DNA of 64,000 nucleotides from Bugula neritina (Eukaryota > Bryozoa > Gymnolaemata > Cheilostomatida > Bugulidae), in assembly GCA_964035545.1 (NCBI GenBank), contig OZ037767.1:31915628-31979627 (forward strand). Reading direction: 5' to 3'. Position 1 is the first letter of the stretch, and each line of letters begins with the position of its first letter. Shown one piece after another: positions 1-10,688 of the stretch. The notes below the pieces were generated by a model. That model had not been told where the DNA came from. It was given only the letters and a program-made list of their open reading frames with translations, and searched no databases. A program made the translations under genes and the position numbers.

Positions 1-449
1 TCTTATGTCATATCTACTGAGGTAAGACCTTAGTCTACACATCTCTTTAGTAATCACATTCACGGGAATGTTGGGGAACCACCAGTATTATCTAGAGGTT
101 TCTTAGCTGGCTGAAAGACTATAACTACATCTGTGTGACTTGTTTTCAGTGCTAGTTACTCCTATCTCCCTAGTTACTCCTATCTCCCTAGTTACTCCCT
201 AGTTACTCCTATCTCCCCAGTTACTCCTATCTCTCTAGTTACTCCCTAGTTACTCCCCAGTTACTCCTATCTCCCTAGTTATTCCTATCTCCCCAGTTAC
301 TCCTTTCTTCCCAGTTACTCCTATCTCCCCAGTTACTCCATGCTTGTAGAAGCCATGTTATCTTGTTACAGGTGGGTGGTGACCCCAGAGTTCTCGACCA
401 ATCGGAATCCTTACTCAGTGAAGATGGAATGCCCGCAACTACTAAATAG
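1..449 (+). CDS. 3' end of an unidentified gene (last two exons, partial)
   Basis: Two short open pieces look like the last exons of a gene that starts left of the window. Bases 1-21 are open and end at a consensus donor (GAG followed by GTAAGA at 22). Bases 372-449 follow a good acceptor (TTGTTACAG) and read 25 codons to a TAG at 447. Both joins are phase 0, so the two pieces splice in frame to a 32-residue tail rich in S, E, D and T and ending ATTK. There is no recognisable domain, so no function can be given. The intron between them (22-371) holds an 18-bp minisatellite close to the acceptor. The call could be wrong, because it rests only on splice signals and phase. Confidence 0.4.
140..356. 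repeat. ~18-bp minisatellite beside a splice acceptor
   Basis: About a dozen degenerate copies of ctagttactcctatctcc stand immediately before the polypyrimidine tract of the acceptor at 370-371. The units are C/T-rich and contain CAG or TAG, so each resembles a weak acceptor. Confidence 0.8.
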
Positions 450-1062
450 TGTACACTGTAGTTAACCTAGTATATACTAACTAGTATATACTAGTTAGTA
501 TATACTAGTTAGTAGTGAGTAGCTGACAGCTACGTACAAGCACAATCTTATACACTGATTTAGACTTTCTTATTAAAGTAACCTTGACCTCAGGTTTAGA
601 TGTGTAGTGAAGGACAAATTATGTTTCCTTTATGTGGACTGAAAATAAATCTTGTAATTAGCAAGTCTTCTTTTGTCGATGCTAACTATATACTAGCTAC
701 AATACTACACCTTACACACTTGACTAGCTCAGTAGAATGTATGATCACTTTCCTATTGACAGGCACCCACCTATCTACCCTTCATTGCCCCCACACACTG
801 GCCAGCTGTCTAGTGTAGAATAGGGAGCTGCTGGGTTGAAAATTGTCATCCTTTACAAGATAAATCAGTTAATAAATGTACCTTTATTCTTGCTCTATAT
901 ATGTACATATCTAGGTAAAACAAAGTTGAGTATATGTAAATAAGTAATATGTAAATAAGTGTTCAGTAACATGTGCTGAAAATGAAAATAATTTGAATGA
1001 GTTGAAACCAACTATTCTGGAGTTGAAGACAGATGAGTAGCTCTCTGCTACATAAATAAAGG
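450..1062. other. Intergenic, AT-rich, no gene seen
   Basis: This lies between the tail exon ending at 449 and the 46-bp repeat array. A short run near 465-515 repeats the motif actagtatata. Only short reading frames with no coding character are present. Confidence 0.5.
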
Positions 1063-1425
1063 TATATCTACAAGTATACCCTGCAATGCTGACACATATT
1101 AATAAAGGTATATCTAAAAGTATACCCTGCAATGCTGACACATATTAATAAAGTTATATCTACAAGTATACCCTGCAATGCTGACACATATTAATAAAGG
1201 TATATCTAAAAGTATACCCTGCAATGCTGACACATATTAATAAAGGTATATCTAAAAGTATACCCTGCAATGCTGACACATATTAATAAAGGTATATCTA
1301 TAAGTATACCCTGCAATGCTGACACATATTAATAAAGGTATATCTAAAAGTATACCCTGCAATGCTGACACAACATAATAAAGGTATATCTACAAGTATA
1401 CCCTGCAATGCTGACACATATTAAT
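1055..1425. repeat. 46-bp tandem repeat, about 8 copies
   Basis: The unit runs from aataaaggtatatct to gctgacacatatt with an exact 46-bp period (copies start near 1055, 1101, 1147). Each unit carries an AATAAA on the plus strand. The array lies 3' of the LDLa gene. Confidence 0.9.
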
Positions 1426-1436
1426 CAGAGACAATA

Positions 1437-1442
1437 TTTATT
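1437..1442 (-). other. Candidate polyadenylation signal of the LDLa gene
   Basis: The plus strand reads tttatt, which is AATAAA on the minus strand, about 95 bases past the stop codon at 1535. Confidence 0.5.
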
Positions 1443-1534
1443 TAGTGAATCAACTGCGTTAGTTTCAAGTCCTTTACTGCATGAAGACACATTGTTTAAT
1501 AGTTCTGTCACTATGGCGCATCTGTAGAGTTGGT

Positions 1535-3075
1535 TTATGGATTGGTGGCAGCTGTTGTGGGTGCTGGTGTGGGTGCAGCTGTTGTAGGGACAGCTGTTGT
1601 GGGTACAGGTGTAGGTACAGCTGTTGTGGGTACAGGTGTAGGTGCAGCTGTTGTGGGTGCTGGTGTAGGTACAGCTGTTGTGGGTACAGGTGTAGGTACA
1701 GCTGTTGTAGGTACAGGTGTAGGTGCAGCTGTTGTGGAGTTGATAGAAGAATTGGTAGCCAGTGTGGTTGCAATTGTGGAGTTGATAGAAGAATTGGTAG
1801 CCAGTGTGGGTGCAGGAGTGGATAAGTACTCACACTCAAGCTCATCACTGCTATCCCAGCAGTTTAAGGCTCCGTCACAATGTTGATCTTTCGGGATACA
1901 CTGAGTCCCATCATGACACACCCACCGGTTCTCTCCGCCACAGAGGTTTCCTGTCAAGCCAATCGTGAAGTTATTTGCACACTCTGACTCATCGTTCACA
2001 TTTGCTGGCTCTCCGGTACAGTCCACTTCTCCATCACACTTGTAGTTCTGGTGGAAGCAGCCCTCACCGGTTTCCGTATCATTGAGCGAAATGGCGCATG
2101 TGAACCGTACCTTTGTCCTACATGTTCTCCCACAATTCACTTCATCACTGCCATCTTCACAGTCTTCATACCCGTCACACCTCTGGTCCATCGGGATGCA
2201 TTCGTCAGTCCCGTTCTTGCTGCATTTGTATACGTATCTTCCCTAAAGTATCAAGCATAATATACTTTACATATGTGTGATACATCATAATATACACTGC
2301 ACTTTGATATACCATGACATGTACTGTACCATGATATATCATGACACGCAATAAACTATGATGTATATCATGAATAGGCCTATACTAAAATATCCCAACA
2401 GCACAATACCTCAACAGCACAATATCCCAACAGCACAATACCCCACACACACATGCCAACTTACCACCATTCTCTTTGCGTACTCCGTGTCCAGACAATC
2501 TTTTCCTAAATGTCCTTTCGTCAAATTAACAATCCGACTATCAAACTTTGTTAGCTTCATGTAAACGTTGTCGTTGTGTGGGTACACAGGCCACCATTTT
2601 GTGGCATATGAAGCGAGAACAGCAGCGGCTGCCCCTGTAGACAAAATCCATCAAGTCACATATTATATACTATATTATATTATATGCTATATTGTATTAT
2701 ATACTATATTATATTATATGCTATATTGTATTATATACTATATTATATTATATACTATATTATATTATATACTATATATTATTATATACTATATAGTATA
2801 TATTATTATATAAGCATAGTATATGACCCTCAGATTACTTATGTCTCATCATATAGTATTATATTAGAACTCAATTTTTAAGATATTATAAACATAATAT
2901 TCATCTATTAGTTTATACTTCAATATACTCAGATGTGTTTCTCTGGAGACCTACTTTAGATAGAAGAGGTAACAGACTTACCTATCATGAGAAGCAGAAG
3001 TACTCCAACTATATTCAGAGCCAGTCTACTGCTAGGCAGCTTGTTTCTAGCTAACTTAGTTTGTTTGTTGAATTC
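1535..3075 (-). CDS. LDL-receptor class A repeat membrane protein with a mucin-like tail (5' end unresolved)
   Basis: Minus-strand exons are 3075(?)-2982, 2634-2465 and 2242-1535; joins are phase 1 then phase 0. The first exon ends in a long hydrophobic stretch (LNIVGVLLLLMIG) that runs on into AAAAVLAS from exon 2. This predicts a signal-anchor (type II) membrane segment. Three cysteine-rich modules of LDLa type follow, with the calcium-cage signature visible (CDGYEDCEDGSDE; CDGALNCWDSSDELEC; the middle one is more divergent). The C-terminus is about 70 residues of T/A/P/V repeats (PTPVPTTAV), a mucin-like stalk, ending NP-stop. LDLa modules bind calcium and protein or lipoprotein ligands outside the cell; the ligand here is unknown. 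No ATG lies in frame in the first exon, and a TAG stands at 3078-3076. The start therefore probably lies in an undetected upstream exon joined near 3075. Confidence 0.75.
2655..2815. repeat. AT-rich microsatellite-like array in LDLa intron 1
   Basis: Copies of tatattatattatatgctatattgtat and shorter tata units fill the intron between the membrane-anchor exon and the next exon. Confidence 0.8.
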
Positions 3076-3091
3076 TAGCTTCCAGCACATG

Positions 3092-4705
3092 GTTCTTGTT
3101 GAACTAAATTTTAAATTTAATAAAACTTGAAGTTAAACTCTCAGGTAAAATGCTTATAAATATTTACCAGCTTATGCTACCAGGTGTAAGTAACTTTGAA
3201 ATAGGTAATCTTTTGACATCTTTTACAAATATTTTATAGTCACAACTTTCCTGTGAATGATGAAATATTAACTAATACAGTTATACTCACACAGTGTTGT
3301 TGTGTATCACAGAGAAGTTGAAATACTACTTCAGTACTTCCCACAGCCTTACTATGCTATCTGAATGCTATAGCTAGAGTCTCTAGTAGCCTCAAATTAA
3401 AACATATGGGGGCGTGTGAAGTACCCGATTGTGCTAATTCTCACTTAGTTCCTTAAGCTCTGAAACTAGAACCACACCTTTCACACTTAAGTAACTTAGA
3501 ATACCTTTCTATTCCAGTTTAGTCCAACAAGCTTGGCTATCCTTTGTGCTATATTGTATAGAATACAATAGGCTGTAGAATAAACTATTCTGTCTAATGC
3601 AGTCAAGGCACAATGCCTGTTGTTTACGTTAGAATAATATGTCCACAGCACTTGATTGCAGTTACAGCCATAATGGAGTGTAATTACTGATAGACTGTGT
3701 AATTATAATACTCTACTTTATTATTCATAACTAATGGCATGCAGCTGGTCAAAACTGAAGTTAAAAATTTAGATGGGCCATATTTAAAATTAAATAAATT
3801 TTAAGATGTAGCTGCAATGATGTATAATGTCTATATATATAATAATATAATGTCTATATAAAAATAATGTACGTAAACTTTATATGACATTTCATTTATA
3901 TATATATATAAATTTATCATTAGTGCTATTGTGAGTTTTGAATTATATATATTATACTTTTTTTTGCATATGTTGCGGTAATTTGATTGTTTATTATTAA
4001 TTGTTTATTATTAATGTTTCAAGCTTCAACATAATATTATACTATAGCCACTAAATATATTGCAGCCATAGTATGATCCTTGGTAAAATGAGGTTTCTTT
4101 TTAAACTTAATAGAGCTTTTTGTCTAAAATCTACAAATACATATATGGTCTGTACCCACACTCAAAGAACTATTATGAAGAGTACAAAAACAGATTCAAA
4201 TTTAAAAGGAGAAAAATATTGGGAGAATATTTGATGCTAGAAATTATCTAATTTTTTTTCCCTCGCACAACAAACCTTATAGGATTTATCCTCTTTTATT
4301 TCAGGGACAATTGTACTTGACATAGTATAAAACCTAAGTTTGACAAAATTATAGGAGAGGGGAAAATATCAAATTCTTCAATGAATCGATTCGGAATTAA
4401 ATAGCATAATTAGGACTTTAAGCTATCTCTAAATTGTGGGAATTTTCACCAAGTTTTTCAACTGCAACAGGTTAAAATTAGTAAAGCCGCTACTAAATAT
4501 TATAATGATTATAATACTAATTTGAATTTAGGCACTTCTATTTTGATATTTTTTTCAACAGTTTGTTCATGTTTGTAGGTAGCTAAAATTTGAAAGTGTT
4601 CTTGAATTTTGATTTTATTGTGAATATAAAAATACAATAACAATTGAAATAATTATATTTATAATTTTTATATTAATTTTAGATTCAATAGTTTAAATCG
4701 TTATC
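3092..4705. other. Intergenic region between the divergent LDLa and nup43 genes
   Basis: This is an AT-rich 1.6-kb stretch between a minus-strand and a plus-strand gene, so it should hold both promoters and possibly the missing first exon of the LDLa gene. I see no convincing core promoter motif, RNA gene or open frame. Confidence 0.5.
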
Positions 4706-7127
4706 ATGTCAGAATATAGCATGTTTGAATCAAAGTTTATTGGAAGAAATGTTAGTAAAGTTAAAATTTGTGATCAGTCATTTGGTGCAGAATCATTTCT
4801 ATCAGGGACACACACTTCCCAGACGTTTGTTAGTGCTGTAAGTAGCTTTCCAAATTTAAATTAATCATTATCAATGTCAATATGAATATCAATTATCATA
4901 TATGATGAGTTCAATGCTGGTTTTCAAAATTTGATGTCATAAAGATAATATGTAATGTAAATAAAAAACTAATGATAAGTTATGACATTATACCTTTACC
5001 TATAGGCTAAGGGACCTCTGTCTATGACCATTACTTTTTATATTTTATTGTTATTTAATCTTTGATGGTGGAATATCTGATAAAGGCATGCTAAATCTTG
5101 ATGTTGGTGCAGCTATGTTTATGCTGGTAAACAGGACAATGAAATTATCTTGTGGTCAGTTGGTGTGGAACGATCTGAAGAAGATGTAGAAGAACCAACT
5201 ATGTCAAAGAGCAGTAGCATCTCACATGTTGGTGATGTAATGGGACTGGACGTAAGACTTGGCTAATAATATTGATAATAGATACATGTCAGCAGAGTAT
5301 TGTGTGCTGGAGATGACATCACAGGTATGTGTTGATGACATCACTTGTTTCTGTCCTCTGTTGATAGTATAAAGGTGGAATTGCTGCTGCCGCTAGCTCT
5401 AATGGCTCCGTCAGCATGTATAAACTTGACAAAATGAGTTCGTCAACTGGTTTAGAAGCCCTTCATAGTTGGTCAGCTTTACACTCCTTCAAATCAGGTA
5501 GGATGACTCCTACTATTGTGTGTTGTCAGCTTTACACTCCTTCAAATCAGGTAGGATGACTCCTACTATTGTGTGTTGTCAGCTTTACACTCCTTCAAAT
5601 CAGGTAGGATGACTCCTACTATTGTGTGTTGTCAGCTTTACACTCCTTCAAATCAGGTAGGATGACTCCTACTACTGTGTGTTGTCAGATCATGTATAGT
5701 ATACAAGGCTAGACTGGAATGTTTCTTATGATCTCAGGTAGAGAGTGTCCCTGTACAGACTTGTGTATTGAGGACAACATCGCCACCTGTGGTGAAGATG
5801 GATCAATACATATATTAGACATGACCAGACCAACACCTGTTAGATCACTTGGTAATATGTCTTCTGTACTTTCACTTCTGTACTTTCACTTCTGTACTTT
5901 CACTTTACCTCTGTACTTTCACTTCTGTACTTTCACTTTACCTCTACTTTAACTTTGCTCTGTACCTTTGCTGCCAGTATCCTGTGACAGCTGCACACTC
6001 AACTCTATCATATGGGTTAGCCCGCAGTCCGTGGCCGTAGTCAACACCTCCGGACAGCTCAAAGTCTTTGACATTCGACAAAGCGGAACTCAGCCTACTC
6101 AGAAATTCATCTTGTAAGTTAAATGACTTTTCTGCTGCTCTGCAAACACAAAAACCCTCTCTCAAGTGTTAGATGCAGATTCAATGTTGTTACAGATCTT
6201 CTGCAGATTTCAGTTCCCTCAACTGTCTGGATAAGCACCCGTCTCAGCACCACCTGGTGGCAACCGGCAGTTACAACGGAGTGCTCGGGATATACGACCT
6301 CCGACAAGACGGTGTTCCGGTGACCATACTTGAAGGTCACAGCGGCAGCTCCAGTGAGTGACCTTTAATCTTTGACCTTTGATACGTGCCCACTCTTTGG
6401 TGTTGGTGCAATGCCTTCACAGTTTGCATATTATACTCTGTAGTGTTATGTACTCTGTAGTATTATGTGGTGTTATATACTCTGTAGTGTTATATACTCT
6501 GTAGTGTTATATACTCTGTATGTTATATACTCTGTAGTGTTATATACTCTGTAGTATTATATACTCTGTAGTGTTATATACTCTGTAGTGTTATATACTC
6601 TGTAGTGTTATATACTCTGTAGTGTTATATACTCTGTAGTGTTATATACTCTGTAGTGTTATATACTCTGTAGTATTATATACTCTGTAGTATTATGTGG
6701 TGTTATATACTCTGTATGTCATATTGAATCTGATTTCTCCTTTAGTTTCTGACATCAAGTTCCACTGCCGCTCTCCGGACATGCTCTTCACCTCGGCCTA
6801 TGACGGAACCGTGTGGCAGTGGAATGGCGGGAAACCTCATCAAGGTCAGTATACGAGTATAAAGGGTGAGGCAACTCTACCATGCCTCTCGGTGCTGAGT
6901 TACCATCACTTCCTGTTGCAGGTGCCGGGGACAGCGGAGAGCAGAGCGTCTGGTTCCTGGCTGACGCTGTCAAACATAGGATAGAAGTCTCTGAGCTGAC
7001 TTCTCTCTACACTCAGGCCGGCAGCATGTCTGGATATCCTGTCAACTGTTTAGACGTCTGCAACAACATGTTGGTGTGTGGCGGCGATAACGGGGCTCTT
7101 CACTTGTTCTACGACCTCCATATATGA
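4706..7127 (+). CDS. nup43: Nucleoporin Nup43, WD40 beta-propeller
   Basis: Eight exons: 4706-4837, 5135-5251, 5368-5497, 5738-5851, 5978-6113, 6196-6353, 6746-6844 and 6922-7127, giving 280 residues in frame. Nup43 is a WD40 propeller of the Y-shaped Nup107-160 complex, a scaffold of the nuclear pore that also acts at kinetochores. Family landmarks recur in order: DNEIILWS in blade 1, CPCTDLC then GEDGSIHILD, SGQLKVFDIRQ, HPSQHHLVATG, YDLRQDGVPV, FTSAYDGTVWQWNGG and the C-terminal VNCLDVCNNMLVCGGDNGAL. The protein is about 100 residues shorter than the human one, mainly through shorter loops. The exon 2 acceptor was placed at 5134 because only this keeps phase 0 and removes an in-frame stop. 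The exon 3 donor lies in a four-copy 53-bp duplication. Confidence 0.9.
5472..5690 (+). repeat. 53-bp tandem duplication of the nup43 exon 3 / intron junction
   Basis: Four near-exact copies start at 5472, 5525, 5578 and 5631. Each unit contains the last 26 bases of exon 3 (ending CAAATCAG), the donor GTAGGA and about 21 bases of intron. The first donor (5498) is the annotated one; the other three are copies. Confidence 0.95.
6437..6715. repeat. 17-bp minisatellite in a nup43 intron
   Basis: About 16 copies of tgttatatactctgtag fill most of the intron between exons 6 and 7. Confidence 0.9.
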
Positions 7128-7307
7128 CCTCAACATTTGACCTTGACATCCGCACTGCGCTGACAACTTGTATATAGTTTACTTCTGTCAAAGCTTATCC
7201 CAACTCACACTTCGCACGTTGTATAATATTTGTGAGTCATCTACTGTAAGAATCTTATCAAATGCATTTGGTGGTAGGATGTAAGCCAAAGTTTTGAATA
7301 TATGTGC

Positions 7308-7313
7308 AATAAA
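7308..7313 (+). other. Polyadenylation signal of nup43
   Basis: AATAAA stands 181 bases past the stop codon, followed by A/T-rich sequence. Confidence 0.6.
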
Positions 7314-8712
7314 ATGGTAAACAAAACTATGCATCATCTCTTTGCAACGGCGTAATTCATTAACTTTAACCCTTTACTCTGCAATGGTTTAAAAAGCAAG
7401 TAATGTCAAACACCTGGATCCTAGATGTATAATCTTACAGACAATTAAGTATGCTCAATTATTCTAAAAAGTTAATGGATACCAAATAAGGTGTTTCAAT
7501 TGATTACAAATGTTTGAAAAGGGTCACAACCTGTTGTCATGAAAATAAGAAAACATTTATAAGAAAGTCTCATCTAATCTTGCACAACTTAATCGCAAGT
7601 CCAATTCCTATAAACCTATTATTGCACAGTTATAGAACTACATATTATTATTATCATAGTTTACAACAATCATAACTTTAAGTTGCACCGTGTGATAATT
7701 CTCCGGATACTTTGTGGCAATTTGCAATGGCATAATGTAAGACGCAATATTTGGCCCTTGCTATGCGTGCAATAGCCATCACTTCATATTTAGTGTTATC
7801 GTCCCATACCACAAACATTATCAGGACTAAATTGAAATTAGATATTTTGCATCATATAAGTGCTAAGTAACATTTTTTTAAACTTAATTAAGAAATATAA
7901 AACACCAAATTAAAGTTTTGTTTTTCAAAAATAATACACGTATAAATGTGCGAAACAGTTTAGCTTTTGCAACTTCGTATCCATTGACAACATCCGGTTT
8001 AGAGTCTGTTTCGCAAGTTGAAGTTGCTGCCTTTGATTATCACTTATTGGATATAATAGTAATAAGAATACTGCTTGGGCTAGCTAAGATTAGATGTAGA
8101 GGCTGATGACTACCGCCATAAACTAATATTTGGTAAAAAATAATGTATTTTTATAAAACATAATAAATAATAATACATTGTGATGATCATTTTGATTATG
8201 CTCAACTTTAACTCTAACTAAAACTTAAACTCAATTTGAATTTCAACTTGAACTTTCTCACTTTTTCATAATTTAATTAAATTGATAAATTGATTACAGT
8301 GCGATTTTAATAAAATTGGTGGCAATTTAAACAACTGATATAAAACTAAGCTGACAATCCTTGAAGTCAATAACTGTAAGCTTTCAGTTATCTTCGCTGA
8401 TTCACTTATCATTAACTTTAGATTTAAACTAAAGATATTTTCTATCTAAAGAAGCAATAGTTTTATTAAAGTCTTAAAATCAGACATTCACCATGATGGC
8501 AATGCTGGCAACATGGTGGTTTTGGAGCTGTGTTGTGGTTCAGGAGTAATTATGAACCCATCACCTAGCACGGCACACCTGCTTTCTAAGGCTACTCTCG
8601 GTGACACTAACAATGGAGTGTTCAACATTTAATACAGTTTATCAAAGCCTTAATAGTTTATAGCAGATTTTATAGAATTTCATATGTTTGTTTTTCAGTA
8701 ATCAGCTGTGAG
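7314..8712. other. Intergenic, AT-rich, no gene seen
   Basis: Sequence between nup43 and the YccV-domain gene. It has scattered short reading frames without domain character and no tandem array. The promoter of the downstream gene should lie in the last few hundred bases. Confidence 0.5.
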
Positions 8713-9806
8713 ATGCCCGAGCAAGATGGCCGCATGGACTGGCGGGGTGCACTGCAACTGTCGCTCTTGCTGATGGCCGTCCCAGTTCAATATTGTATTA
8801 TGCAGTATTTTCCAGCCAATCAGGAGCAAAGCCAAGGTGCTTTATTTAAGTGAGTTTATCTGACAGCTAGTCTCTCAGACACAACCTTGTGTGAGTGTGA
8901 GTGAGTGAATACTTTATACTATGTTGTGTTGTGGTGCTTGTAGTCTCATCAATCAAGTTCAGCAGGTAAAGAAGGAGTTGTTTTCACTACCTGCGTGGCA
9001 GAAGTGGTGTATCAGAATAATAAATACTCTAGCAAACACCTACACTACGCATATCTGGGTCTCTGATCGTCCAATCACAGGCGACACTGGGGAATCACCC
9101 GCTGTCGAAGTCATCATCCACCAAGACCCTGAGGGTTACTATGCAAGTATGTTGCTATGGTGACCACTATACTATGCAATACTATACTATGCAATACCAG
9201 ATGTGTAATACAGTATGATACACTGTGATATAGTGTGATACAGTATGATGCAGTGTGATATTGTTGCTTTAGATTCACATATAGTCAGGTCTCCACGACC
9301 TGCTAATGTAAAGTTCAAGGTCGGCCAAGTCATTGTTCACAAGAGGTGGGGCTACAAGGGCGTCATCATAGGCTGGGATCCTGAGGCTAAGGCCTCCCTG
9401 GACTGGCTGGAGAGGAACCACCCTGAAGATAAGAATCATTGGAGGACTCAGCCAAACTACGCAATCCTCGTGGATAGTAGGGACAGGGCAGGGGCCCAGC
9501 TGACTTACATTCCACAGGAAAACATACTCCTAGCATCGTCTGGCAGCACTGTATGTACATAATGTAGTACATAAGTAAGTACATGAGTTATGTGAGTAAT
9601 TGCATGAGTTACAGTGGACACCTGTTACAGTGGACACCTGTTACAGTGGACACCTGTTACAGTCGACACTTGTTACAGTGAGTGTTAGAAGCATGTGCTG
9701 GCTGTTGTAGGTGAGACACCCATTGCTAATGGACTTCTTTGACGAATATGACGGTGTGAGGTATAGAGCCCGACCAGCTCTGAAGGAACTCTACCCTGAT
9801 GACTAG
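8713..9806 (+). CDS. YccV/HspQ-like (hemimethylated-DNA-binding-type) domain protein
   Basis: Four exons, 8713-8849, 8944-9146, 9273-9550 and 9711-9806, give 237 residues. Residues about 10-35 are hydrophobic (LQLSLLLMAVPVQY), a signal peptide or membrane anchor. Exon 3 encodes a clear YccV-like beta-barrel with the family pattern KFKVGQVIVHKRWGYKGVI, then GWDP and the later PNYAILVD and IPQENI. The same domain forms the C-terminus of animal FBXO21, which also shares the order of the following segment (HP..FF.EYDG..Y..). In bacteria the fold binds hemimethylated DNA or acts as a Clp/Lon specificity factor; in animals its role is mostly undefined. There is no F-box here, so this looks like a stand-alone member. 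The exon 2 acceptor (8942-8943) was chosen on phase and could be wrong; exons 3 and 4 are firm. Confidence 0.75.
9603..9680. repeat. 16-bp repeat in the last intron of the YccV-domain gene
   Basis: Four to five copies of ttacagtggacacctg. Confidence 0.8.
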
Positions 9807-10085
9807 TCGCTTCCTCTCCTACACTCCTACCAACCCCTGTCTCTCCTACACTCCTACCAACCCCTGTCTCTCCTACACTCCTACCAACCCCTGTCTCTCC
9901 TACCAACCCCTGTCTCTCCTACCAACCCCTGTCTCTCCTACACTCCTACCAACCCCTGTCTCTCCTACACTCCTACCAACCCCTGTCTCTCCTACACTCC
10001 TACCAACCCCTGTCTCTCCTACCAACCCCTGTCTCTCCTACACTCCTACCAACCCCTGTCTCTCCTACACTCCTACCAACCTCTG
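9807..10085. repeat. ~25-bp C/T-rich minisatellite directly after a stop codon
   Basis: About eleven copies of tctcctacactcctaccaacccctg, some shortened to 15 bp, start within ten bases of the TAG at 9804. They would form the start of the 3' UTR of the YccV-domain gene. Confidence 0.9.
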
Positions 10086-10275
10086 CCTTTATATCAAGTG
10101 ATTCCAGATACCCTATGTGGTTCTGCAGTTAATATTATTTGGTGGTTTATTTGTAAGCTGGCTTACTGTTATAACACAGTAATTATGTTAATATATCTTT
10201 GACTGGTCAAGGTTTTGGAGTTGTCCTCCGTCTTTTAACATGTATGTACAACTAAATGCTCAGTTCGTGTTGGCG

Positions 10276-10281
10276 AATAAA
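10276..10281 (+). other. Polyadenylation signal of the YccV-domain gene
   Basis: AATAAA stands about 470 bases past the stop. It faces the 3' end of the convergent tph gene, whose stop is at 10689. Confidence 0.45.
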
Positions 10282-10507
10282 CTCGGAGAAATGCTCCACA
10301 CATTTGCTTTGATCTCTAAGCATTTATTAATTTATATTTTCACATATTTTGCTATTTTTATTGTACTGTTTGGTTAGAAGGTTATATTCTCAATCAACTG
10401 TCATGATATTATAAAGAGTTAAGTGAAATATTATAGAAAGTCAAATGTATAAACCTATTTTTTGATAAAATAAAAATATGAAACTTTTAAAACATACCCT
10501 TGTATAT

Positions 10508-10513
10508 TTTATT
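10508..10513 (-). other. Candidate polyadenylation signal of tph
   Basis: tttatt on the plus strand is AATAAA on the minus strand, 176 bases past the tph stop codon. Confidence 0.5.
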
Positions 10514-10688
10514 ATTCAAATATCATGTTGCCATAGTTACCAAATATACACTAGTTTTGTCTAAAAAATACTGTCTATGAGTTACAAGAAGGCTGCACAC
10601 ATCTAACACAATCACAACATGCAGTATTGGCGCAGAGATCTATGTAGTTAATAGAGGTGACAACTCCGAATACATCTATCCTTGAGGT

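Noticed and set aside
3089-3091. ATG of the LDLa gene
   Set aside because: This ATG frame meets a TAA after 11 codons and is not in frame with the membrane segment.
5111-5134. Earlier acceptor for nup43 exon 2 (TATGTTTATGCTGG included)
   Set aside because: With the phase-0 exon 1 donor it brings in a stop (TGG TAA). The acceptor at 5134 keeps the frame and matches the family (DNE..LWS).
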